43,425 nucleotides of DNA from positions 1 to 43,425 of the forward strand of contig JACQSY010000077.1 in NCBI GenBank assembly GCA_016211085.1. The letters run 5' to 3'. Position 1 is the stretch's first letter. Every line of letters begins with the position of its first letter. Source of the stretch: Acidobacteriota bacterium. GTDB lineage: Bacteria; Acidobacteriota; UBA6911; RPQK01; JACQSY01. Below are positions 36,695 through 43,425 of the stretch, piece by piece. The translations under genes and the position numbers were made by a program. The notes under the pieces were generated by a model. It was not told the DNA's origin and did no database searches. It worked only from the letters and a program-made list of their open reading frames with translations.

Positions 36695-37961
36695 TGCCAA
36701 ACCGGCGGTATTTCTAAGGCAGGTTTCCAAGAAGTATCCGATTTACGACCACCCAAGTCAGAAGCTCCTGGAACTGCTCAGTTTTCGAAGGAAGCAGTTT
36801 CACAGGGAGTTCTGGGCATTGCAGGATGTCGATCTGGTGGTCATGCCGGGCACCACGCTGGGAATTGTGGGTCAGAACGGTTCCGGGAAGAGCACGCTGC
36901 TTCAGATCGTGGCCGGCATTTTGAAGCAGACACGCGGCGATTGTTTCATCAAGGGGACGGTGGCGGCCTTGCTTGAGCTGGGCTCCGGATTCAATCCTGA
37001 GTTCACGGGACGAGAGAATGTATTCATGAGCGGCGCGATCATGGGCATGCGGCACGACGAGATCCGCAGGCGCTTCAAAGAAATCATCGATTTTGCGGAA
37101 ATTGGGGAGTTCATCGACCGACCCGTCAAAACCTACTCTACCGGAATGTTCATGCGCCTGGCCTTTGCAGTGGCCATTCATGTGGACCCGGAAATCCTTT
37201 TGGTGGATGAGGCACTCGCGGTTGGTGATTTGATTTTCCAACACCGCTGCATCAATCGAATCCGACGAATGCGGGACCAGGGAAAAACCATCCTTTTTGT
37301 CACGCATGACCTCCAGGCGATGACACGTTTTTGCGACCGGGCCATTCTTCTGGACGCGGGACGCAAATTGGAAGACGGCTCTCCGGAGCATGTCAGCCAG
37401 AAATACCAGGCCTTGATATTCGAACGGGAGAGGAAATCGATTGGAGCTGACCAGGTATGGCAGGGCAATGGTTCTGCTCAGGAACTGCCGGTTGTGAGCA
37501 CCATTCCTTATGTGCATCACCGTTATGGAAATGGAAGCGCCCGGATTTCCGGCATCATTCTTTACTCAAAGGATGGGAAAGTGGCCAATGAGGTAAAAGC
37601 CGACCAGGAAGTCCTCCTGGTGATTTCCGCACGCATTGAAAGAAGTCTGGAGCATCCTATCATTGGTTTCACCGTCCGTGATCGGATGGGCGTGGAAATC
37701 ACTTCATCGAATACCTCCTATGAGGGGCTGCACCTTCCTGCCGCAGCGCCGGGGTCCGTCATTACTGCCGGCTTCAGGATGCACATTCCCATGCTCCGTC
37801 CGGGAAGCTACTCGATTTCACCCGCCATTGCACAGGGAAATATCTGGGAGCATTCCATCGAGGACTGGATTGACAATGCGTACATCATCGACGTCCTGGA
37901 AACCGGTTTGATTTACGGCGCAATGCGCTGGCCGGTTGAGGTCAGTTTCCGGATCTCTTGA
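36684..37961 (+). CDS. wzt: Polysaccharide ABC exporter ATPase with C-terminal Wzt domain
   Basis: 425 residues. ABC domain: Walker A GQNGSGKST at residues 63-71, a Q-loop region (ALLELGSGFNPEFTGRENVF), a signature YSTGMFMRLAFAVA in place of canonical LSGGQ (normal in this family), Walker B EILLVDEALAVGD, and the H-loop VTHD. From about residue 280 follows a beta-sandwich Wzt C-terminal domain (ISARIERSLEHPIIGFTVRD, PMLRPGSYSISPAIAQG). Such a domain recognises the finished chain end and couples it to export, so the exported polymer probably carries a terminal modification. Confidence 0.94.
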   Translation: MSSDAKPAVFLRQVSKKYPIYDHPSQKLLELLSFRRKQFHREFWALQDVDLVVMPGTTLGIVGQNGSGKSTLLQIVAGILKQTRGDCFIKGTVAALLELGSGFNPEFTGRENVFMSGAIMGMRHDEIRRRFKEIIDFAEIGEFIDRPVKTYSTGMFMRLAFAVAIHVDPEILLVDEALAVGDLIFQHRCINRIRRMRDQGKTILFVTHDLQAMTRFCDRAILLDAGRKLEDGSPEHVSQKYQALIFERERKSIGADQVWQGNGSAQELPVVSTIPYVHHRYGNGSARISGIILYSKDGKVANEVKADQEVLLVISARIERSLEHPIIGFTVRDRMGVEITSSNTSYEGLHLPAAAPGSVITAGFRMHIPMLRPGSYSISPAIAQGNIWEHSIEDWIDNAYIIDVLETGLIYGAMRWPVEVSFRIS

Positions 37962-38130
37962 TCCAAAGGGCGAGAGATCCAAGTGCGGCTGCAAGGAGCG
38001 CTCAGCTCAAATGCCCCTGGGAACAGACGCAAGCGCTTACTGCGCCTTGCTCCGTGCGCTCCGGCCACATAGCGGCATGGCAAAGGATGATGATCTTGCT
38101 CGCGCTGACTGCGGTTTTGGTCGATGCGTG

Positions 38131-39018
38131 TTAAGGGCGCAGTCCTGTATTCAAACGCTGCCACAGTGACGAAAGCAAGGTCTTACCCTGTGACAGGCTC
38201 CCCTGCGGTTCGTACCAGCTTAGAAAACGTCGTATGCGTCGCTCACGGCGTTCACCAGGCTGCAAAAGTTCGAAATAACGATCCAGAAAAATCTTCTTGA
38301 GCTCAGCACCGGCAGAAGAAAGCGAAGCGAACAGCTGGATCAAATCACGCGCGCTTAAGAGGTCGCGTATCAACGGTGGACAGTTCGGAATATGAAGACA
38401 CTTCTCGAGATCAACAAAATAAAACTTCGGGTTGGGGATGCCGTCGGCGCTAACCAGAATGTGTCTCGTCTTGAGATCGCCGTGATAGAAGCCGTTCTGA
38501 TGGAATTTGCAAAGTTCGCCGGCCAGAGCAAGGGCCAGGGTCTCCGAGAAGAGCGATATGGGATGGATATGGAAAATATGAGTGCCCGCTGCCTCCAGTT
38601 CCTGGACTCCGGAAATTTCTTTGGCAATGATGGTGCTATGCCAGTTCAGAAGTTCCCCTCTTTTCTTAAGGGCAGCCAGTATCTGCAGCGTTCCGATTTG
38701 TGATTGGGTGAGTTTGTTTGCAGCCTGCCGGGTACGAAAAGCGTACGATCGGCGGAAAGCACGGTTCCAGGAATTGTTTTTAAAGAAATAAACAAAACAC
38801 GGAGTGAGCTGCCCGTCCAACAGCAGCGAAATGCGGGAAATTTCACGTCCCTCACAATCGAGCACACATTCGGCTCCCGGCATCTGCGACACCTTTTCGG
38901 GGAATTCCAATACCTCGGAAGGAGGGGCAAAGTCAGCGTGCACCCAGCCGTAATAACGTGAACCTGAATATTGGCGGAGGATCATCAGTATGCAACATCT
39001 TAACTCAAGAGGCGACAT
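38131..39018 (-). CDS. Lipopolysaccharide-kinase-like (WaaP/InaA-type) protein
   Basis: 295 residues from ATG 39018; longer starts would run into the divergent glycosyltransferase gene. The kinase core is visible: catalytic loop FYHGDLKTRHILV (HGDLK in place of HRDLK) and FYFVDLEKC, the DFG equivalent with the metal-binding Asp. Upstream, SRYYGWVHADFAPP and LDCEGREISRISLLL form the N-lobe. Family members phosphorylate heptose in the lipopolysaccharide core. It is the only gene of the cluster on the minus strand, so it is probably regulated apart. Substrate inferred from family and neighbours. Confidence 0.8.
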   Translation of the reverse strand: MSPLELRCCILMILRQYSGSRYYGWVHADFAPPSEVLEFPEKVSQMPGAECVLDCEGREISRISLLLDGQLTPCFVYFFKNNSWNRAFRRSYAFRTRQAANKLTQSQIGTLQILAALKKRGELLNWHSTIIAKEISGVQELEAAGTHIFHIHPISLFSETLALALAGELCKFHQNGFYHGDLKTRHILVSADGIPNPKFYFVDLEKCLHIPNCPPLIRDLLSARDLIQLFASLSSAGAELKKIFLDRYFELLQPGERRERRIRRFLSWYEPQGSLSQGKTLLSSLWQRLNTGLRP

Positions 39019-39064
39019 AGGATAAACTCGCCCAGCCGACTGGTTTGGCTGTTTCCATTTTTCC

Positions 39065-39916
39065 ATGAATCTGAACATCGTGATCGTCAACTGGAACAGC
39101 GGCCCGTTGCTCGCGAGGCTGCTTCACTCGCTTCGCCCTCTTGCGAACGAGACCAGAGGTGTTGTGGTGATCGATAACGGCTCAGAAGATTGGAACCAGG
39201 AAAGCTGGCCGCAGCTTCCCGGCTTGCGCTGGTTCCGGCACGATTCCAACCGCGGTTTTGCAGCAGCCGCAAATCATGGTATCTCCTTTTCAGAAACGGA
39301 TTTCGTGCTTCTGCTCAATCCCGATCTAGAACTGAATGCAGATGCGGTGCATAAACTTTATGCGGTGGCTTTGCAAAATCCCCGATGTGCGGTTGCGTGT
39401 GGGCCGCTCAGGGACTCCCGCGGACGTCCTCAGGGGAAATTTCAGGTCCGGCGCTTTCCAAGTCTCTGGAGCATTCTTAGTGACGTATTGTTTCTGGACG
39501 AGCTAAGAAACCTGTTTGGCAAGGCTGACGGCCGCCGCGACTTTGAGCAGGAAGCCGTACGGGAGGTGGAACAGCCGGCCGCCGCCTACTGGCTGTTGCG
39601 AAAAGAAGCCTGGCAGTCCGTCGGCGGTTTTGACGAGGCTTTCTATCCGGCGTGGTTCGAGGATGTCGATTTTTGTAAACGCCTGCACAATGCCGGCTGG
39701 AAGATTCTGTATGTTTCCGCTCCAGCGGTTCTTCACCACGGCGGATCTTCGTTAAAAAAGCTGGGCTATCGCCAATTCACCCGGATTTATTACGCCAATC
39801 TTCTTAGATACGTGCAAAAACATCACCCCTTCTGCTATCCATGGCTCTGGTTGCCGGTACAACTGGGCGTGTGGGCGCGCCTGACTTTCTACCGAAAATG
39901 TTCTCTCTTCTGGTAA
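39065..39916 (+). CDS. Family 2 glycosyltransferase
   Basis: 283 residues. GT-A fold: IVIVNWNSGPLLARLLHSL, VVVIDNGSEDWN (nucleotide-binding), FAAAANHGISFSETDFVLLL with NPDLELN (the D-x-D-like motif), AAYWLLRKEAWQSVGGFDEA and WFEDVDFCKRLHNAGWKILY (acceptor ED). The pattern is that of rhamnosyltransferase-type GT2 enzymes. Cytoplasmic face of the inner membrane. Its end overlaps the next glycosyltransferase start by 19 nt. Confidence 0.93.
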   Translation: MNLNIVIVNWNSGPLLARLLHSLRPLANETRGVVVIDNGSEDWNQESWPQLPGLRWFRHDSNRGFAAAANHGISFSETDFVLLLNPDLELNADAVHKLYAVALQNPRCAVACGPLRDSRGRPQGKFQVRRFPSLWSILSDVLFLDELRNLFGKADGRRDFEQEAVREVEQPAAAYWLLRKEAWQSVGGFDEAFYPAWFEDVDFCKRLHNAGWKILYVSAPAVLHHGGSSLKKLGYRQFTRIYYANLLRYVQKHHPFCYPWLWLPVQLGVWARLTFYRKCSLFW

Positions 39917-40890
39917 GCCTGGTCACTTGTAACGATGAATCCTTTCTGCGAGGCTGCCTGGAATCGCTGCATCGGCAATCTGTACCTCTAAAGATCCGCA
40001 TTTTCGATAATGCTTCGGTGGACAGGACCGTCGAGATTGCACGCAGCTTCGATGCGGAAGTTCATTCGTCCGCCCAAAACAGGGGGTTTAGCTTTGGCCA
40101 CAATCGAAACCTTGAGAAAGGCGACTTTGATTTTTGCCTGGTGCTGAATGCTGACACGGTCCTCTATCCGGACTGCGCCGAACGCTTGCTTCAAGCGCTG
40201 CATCAAGTCAAGACCGCGGGAATGTCCGGAGGAAAACTTTTTCGCATGACCACTGAGGGCAGGGCGATCATAAGGAACGGCTACGGGGTGCTGGACAGCA
40301 CTGGAATATTTTTCACTCCCTCGCAGCGCCATTTTGATCGCGGCGCTGGAGAAGAGGACAGAGGACAGTATGAACGCCGCCAGCTCGTCTTTGGAATTAC
40401 CGGGGCCATGATGATGTGTCGCAGAACCATGCTCGAAGAGTTGGTCTTTGAGGGAGAATACTTTGACGAAGATTTTTTCACCTATCGCGAAGATGCGGAC
40501 CTGGCCTGGCGGGCCCAGCTAAGAGGTTGGAAAGCGGTGTACGAACCCTCCGCGGTGGGGCTTCATTTCAGAAAGGTTACTCCGGAAGTCCGCCGATCGC
40601 TCCCTGAAGCGATTAACTATCATTCGTTAAAAAATCGCTACCTGATGCGCCTAAAAAACATGGATGCCGCGGTACGGCGGCGATGCTTTCCCTACATGTG
40701 GTTTCGTGACCTAGGGATACTGGCTTACACCCTGTGCCGGGAACGCAGCTCTTTGCCTGCTTATTGCGAGATATGGAAATTGCGGCGGAAATTTCAAACC
40801 AAGCGCCGCTTGGTTCAGGAGTCGCGGCGCACGCGGCCAGCCGACGTGGCGCAGTGGTTCTCTTTTCAACCGCAGGCTCAGGATTTGTAA
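39898..40890 (+). CDS. Family 2 glycosyltransferase
   Basis: 330 residues from ATG 39898, inside the end of the previous gene. GT-A motifs: LLVSLVTCNDESFLRGCLES, RIFDNASVDRTVEIARSFDA, FCLVLNADTVLYPDCAERLL (with NADT in the metal-binding place), GAMMMCRRTMLEELVFEGEY and EDADLAWRAQLRGWKAVY. A positively charged C-terminal tail (WKLRRKFQTKRRLVQESRR) may bind the membrane. Last gene of the polysaccharide cluster; a 282-nt gap without a supported gene follows. Confidence 0.92.
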   Translation: MFSLLVSLVTCNDESFLRGCLESLHRQSVPLKIRIFDNASVDRTVEIARSFDAEVHSSAQNRGFSFGHNRNLEKGDFDFCLVLNADTVLYPDCAERLLQALHQVKTAGMSGGKLFRMTTEGRAIIRNGYGVLDSTGIFFTPSQRHFDRGAGEEDRGQYERRQLVFGITGAMMMCRRTMLEELVFEGEYFDEDFFTYREDADLAWRAQLRGWKAVYEPSAVGLHFRKVTPEVRRSLPEAINYHSLKNRYLMRLKNMDAAVRRRCFPYMWFRDLGILAYTLCRERSSLPAYCEIWKLRRKFQTKRRLVQESRRTRPADVAQWFSFQPQAQDL

Positions 40891-41172
40891 AAACTGATCA
40901 CGCTGCTTGGTGTGTATAGAGTTTCCTTCATTATATATGGCTCACGATCAACGGTATCGCTCCAAAGTAATGATTTCAGATCCCTGAAAAACACCATCTT
41001 CTGGTATTGAGACAGGCTCTTCGCTGGCGCTCTGTGCGCGCCTCGGATTGGCGCTTTTGATTCTGATTCAGGGTGGTGCTAAAGCTCGACTCATCATGTG
41101 GCATGACGGATCCGCTCCTGAAGCAATGTACAGAAACGGTTACTCCGGCGCTGCGTTCACAGGCGCCGATTC

Positions 41173-42201
41173 TCACAGCGTCAAATTGGGATCGGCGGTG
41201 AGGTCCCACGAATCCGCGTCTCCCTGAGAGAGTCGCGCATACCCCGCTGCAGCAATCATTGCAGCATTGTCTGTGGTCAGCGAAGGCCTGGGGAAATAAA
41301 CCGGAAGCCCATGAGATTGAAACAACTGTGCGGCATCGTTTCTAAGGCGGCTGTTGCATGAGACCCCGCCGGAAATATGAATGGAACGGACATCACGCGC
41401 TTCGGCAGCCCGTTGTAGACGATCCAGCAGCTGCAGGATGATGGCCCTTTGATAGCTGGCCAGCAAATTGAGCACGGGTTGTGGCACATGATCCAGCTCG
41501 GTGACTCGGGACAGTTTTCGTTCCTCGATGTGGCGCAATGCCGCGGTTTTGATTCCACTGAAACTAAAATCAAGTTTCCGATCGGTAATTTTGGGGAGCG
41601 GGAAATTGACTGCACGATCATCACCGTAGGGAGCAAGACGGTCGATGACCGGGCCTCCGGGGTAGCCCAGGCCCAGGAACTTGGCCAGTTTATCCAGGAC
41701 TTCACCGGCCGCATCATCACGAGTGCGCGCAATTTCACCATAGCGTCCGGGTTTTTCAAGATAAAAAAGACTGGTGTGTCCTCCGGAAACTACTAGAGAC
41801 AAAGCAGGGAGTTCTGCCTGGGGATGATCCAGAAAGATTGAATAAATATGTCCTTCGACGTGGTTGACGCCAACATAGGGCACCGAGAGACAGTACGAGA
41901 GCGCCTTGGCATAAGCCAGGCCCACTAGTAAGGCTCCCACGAGGCCCGGGCCTCGCGTGACGGCAACTCCGTCGATGTCGCGCCACTGAACCGGAGTTTC
42001 CGATGCTGCTTGGCGCATACAGTGCTCAACAACAAAGCCAATGTTCTCGATGTGTTCCCGGCTCGCCAGTTCTGGAATCACCCCACCGAATTGAGAATGG
42101 ATGAGTTGCGAGGTGACCACACTGGAAAGGATAGTGTGGCCGTCCTGCAAAAGGGCTGCAGCGGTTTCATCACAACTCGATTCGATACCCAATACAATCA
42201 T
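41173..42201 (-). CDS. tsaD: tRNA N6-adenosine threonylcarbamoyltransferase
   Basis: 342 residues. Makes t6A37 in ANN-decoding tRNAs together with TsaB, TsaC and TsaE. Seen: IVLGIESSCDETAAALL, IPELASREHIEN, the metal ligands H114 and H118 in GVNHVEGHIYS, SLVVSGGHTSLFYLE (nucleotide loop), GEVLDKLAKFLGLGYPGGPV, DFSFSGIKTAAL, and TTDNAAMIAAAGY carrying the third ligand. All motifs intact. Transcribed after mtnA with an 18-nt gap, probably one operon. Confidence 0.97.
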   Translation of the reverse strand: MIVLGIESSCDETAAALLQDGHTILSSVVTSQLIHSQFGGVIPELASREHIENIGFVVEHCMRQAASETPVQWRDIDGVAVTRGPGLVGALLVGLAYAKALSYCLSVPYVGVNHVEGHIYSIFLDHPQAELPALSLVVSGGHTSLFYLEKPGRYGEIARTRDDAAGEVLDKLAKFLGLGYPGGPVIDRLAPYGDDRAVNFPLPKITDRKLDFSFSGIKTAALRHIEERKLSRVTELDHVPQPVLNLLASYQRAIILQLLDRLQRAAEARDVRSIHISGGVSCNSRLRNDAAQLFQSHGLPVYFPRPSLTTDNAAMIAAAGYARLSQGDADSWDLTADPNLTL

Positions 42202-42219
42202 TGTTTACCCATGTTCTCA

Positions 42220-43245
42220 CTAAAAAAGCCTAGGCAGTGTTTCGCGATAATCGGGGCGGGCAATCCCGGCTTCGGTGATAATAGCGGTAATCAGCCGCGC
42301 AGGCGTTACGTCGAAAGCGGGATTGGCGACTTCGACGGAGGCTGGAGCCACCGGCTTTCCCAGTATTTCAGTTACTTCAGCCCTGCTGCGCTCTTCAATA
42401 GGAATGAATTCCCCCGATGGGGTCTCTAGATCAATGGTGGAAAGGGGAGCCGCCACGTAAAAGGGAATGCCGTGTTCCCGTGCCAGAACGGCGACGCTAT
42501 AGGTGCCTATCTTGTTGGCAGTGTCTCCGTTTCTTGCAATGCGATCCGCGCCGACAATGACCGCCTGAATCGCTCCTGATTTCATAAAATGACCCGCCAT
42601 GTTGTCCGTGATCAATGTGCAGGGAATGTTCTCCTGAACCATTTCCCATGCAGTCAGCCGGCTGCCTTGCAGGAAAGGCCGTGTCTCATCTGCGAACACG
42701 TGAATCTTTTTTCCTTTGGCCACGGCCGCTCGGATCACGCCCAGCGCCGTGCCATAACCTGCGGTCGCCAGGGCCCCGGCATTGCAGTGCGTCAAAACTG
42801 TCTGCTGGGGTCCGAGTAGAGTTTGACCTTGCTCTCCAAGACGGCGGTTGATCTCGATATCTTCACAATAAATTTGTTGCGCTTCGTTCTTAAGTGCCGA
42901 TTTCATCTCCTCCAGCGACTTCCCCCGGTTTTTTTCGAAGGCTTTTTTCATACGCTCAACAGCCCAAAACAGGTTGCGCGCTGTGGGACGTGTGTTCTGA
43001 ATTTCCGCACAGATGTCGGCAAACCGCTGCTCCACATCGTCTTTAGAAGGGATTTGCTGAACGCCGAGCGCAATTCCCATGGCAGCTGCCACTCCAATGG
43101 CGGGCGCACCTCGCACTACCATATTGCGGATAGCATCGGCAACCTCTTCCGCAGTTTTGAATGTCAGATACGCCTCTTCGGATGGAAGGAGGCGCTGGTC
43201 GATCATAACAATTCCATCATCTGTCCATTCGAGCGTACGTATCAT
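42220..43245 (-). CDS. mtnA: Methylthioribose-1-phosphate isomerase
   Basis: 341 residues from ATG 43245, matching the family N-terminus ([20 protein letters not shown]); a TTG at 43281 with GGGAG upstream is the alternative. Methionine salvage enzyme that isomerises 5-methylthioribose-1-phosphate to the ribulose form. Seen: [17 protein letters not shown], the catalytic cysteine in [38 protein letters not shown], the catalytic aspartate in [20 protein letters not shown], and [20 protein letters not shown]. Complete. Very close relatives act on ribose-1,5-bisphosphate, but the motif set fits MtnA. Confidence 0.95.
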   Translation of the reverse strand: MIRTLEWTDDGIVMIDQRLLPSEEAYLTFKTAEEVADAIRNMVVRGAPAIGVAAAMGIALGVQQIPSKDDVEQRFADICAEIQNTRPTARNLFWAVERMKKAFEKNRGKSLEEMKSALKNEAQQIYCEDIEINRRLGEQGQTLLGPQQTVLTHCNAGALATAGYGTALGVIRAAVAKGKKIHVFADETRPFLQGSRLTAWEMVQENIPCTLITDNMAGHFMKSGAIQAVIVGADRIARNGDTANKIGTYSVAVLAREHGIPFYVAAPLSTIDLETPSGEFIPIEERSRAEVTEILGKPVAPASVEVANPAFDVTPARLITAIITEAGIARPDYRETLPRLF

Positions 43246-43312
43246 GGCTTCAAAATACACCAGCGCGGGAGAAGCAAACAATAGGCACTCCCGGACTTAG
43301 TACCCCGATTCA

Positions 43313-43425
43313 GTGCGCCGTGAAAGGCGCAGATCTCTAGTGGGTGCAAAACCCACCCGGCAACTATCGCTCCAGCCGGTAGCAACGGGAGCGGTGATGG
43401 AGGTAACAACATCACCGAAGCCTCC
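43313..43425 (+). mobile_element. 5' end of a group II intron (cut by the window edge)
   Basis: The stretch begins GTGCG, the conserved 5' end of bacterial group II introns, and then shows only RNA-like structure with no coding sequence. Perfect stems: TGCGCC 43314-43319 / GGCGCA 43326-43331; GTGGGT 43340-43345 / ACCCAC 43351-43356; CCGGC 43357-43361 / GCCGG 43375-43379; CGGTGATG 43392-43399 / CATCACCG 43410-43417. The GTGGGTGCAAAACCCAC and AGCAACGGGAGC blocks are familiar from domain I of such introns. The reverse transcriptase and 3' end would lie outside the window. It points away from mtnA and starts 68 nt before that gene's ATG. Confidence 0.7.

Noticed and set aside
29902-40890. Reading the polysaccharide cluster as a Wzx/Wzy-type system
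   Set aside because: A Wzm/Wzt ABC exporter is present and no Wzx flippase is seen; the Wzy-like protein is more easily read as a ligase.
40891-41172. Possible small genes between the last glycosyltransferase and tsaD
   Set aside because: Only short frames with no ribosome site or recognisable sequence; treated as non-coding with no clear structure.

Overview
The window looks like a chromosomal segment of an Acidobacteriota-type Gram-negative bacterium, quite possibly from a metagenome assembly. This is inferred from three things: a split-stalk ATP synthase operon (b', b, delta, alpha, gamma, beta, epsilon), many exported proteins of families frequent in that phylum (M1 and M28 peptidases, DUF2911, PEGA), and an ABC-exported surface polysaccharide cluster. 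No rRNA or other taxonomic marker was available, so the phylum is a guess. Coding density is high, with many 1-35 nt same-strand overlaps.

Region by region. 1-7325: the end of an unknown gene, a LON-substrate-binding-domain protein that lacks its usual N-terminus, an exported M1 metallopeptidase coupled to a membrane protein, two unknown proteins, an exported M28/PA/PDZ peptidase and a membrane-anchored coiled protein. 7473-9195: an acyl-CoA thioesterase, the 5' end of a decayed IS256-like element, an Nfu-type Fe-S scaffold and an unknown protein. 9245-12813: queG (queuosine synthesis) meets tail-to-tail, with a 74-nt overlap, a bacterial eRF1-like (baeRF/Vms1-type) protein, followed by glgC (glycogen). 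13430-19583: ATP synthase genes without the a and c subunits. 19718-21092: tRNA-Gln(CTG), an AbrB/VapC-type toxin-antitoxin pair with a well-formed promoter and operator, and a GC-rich stretch able to fold into a three-way junction.

21093-26389: a TIGR01777 epimerase, two small exported proteins (DUF2911, DUF3347), a 13-bp inverted-repeat element between convergent genes, a PEGA protein, and a minus-strand operon of two tandem WYL regulators plus a PAP2 phosphatase. 26890-29775: a 7Fe ferredoxin, a YjbQ-family protein, a nicotinamidase-like hydrolase and lysA. 29902-40890: a surface-polysaccharide cluster holding nucleotide-sugar synthesis (epimerase, UDP-GlcNAc dehydrogenase, aminotransferase), an O-antigen ligase/polymerase, glycosyltransferases, the Wzm/Wzt ABC exporter and a divergent lipopolysaccharide-kinase-like protein. 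41173-43245: tsaD and mtnA. From 43313 to the window edge the sequence looks like the 5' end of a group II intron.

The least ordinary items are the group II intron start, the two structured intergenic elements, several -10 boxes only 6-8 nt upstream of start codons (suggesting leaderless transcription), the long convergent overlaps, and the tandem WYL operon ending in a membrane phosphatase. I found no CRISPR array, prophage or obvious defence island apart from the toxin-antitoxin pair. No single locus clearly stands out as a wholly new system.
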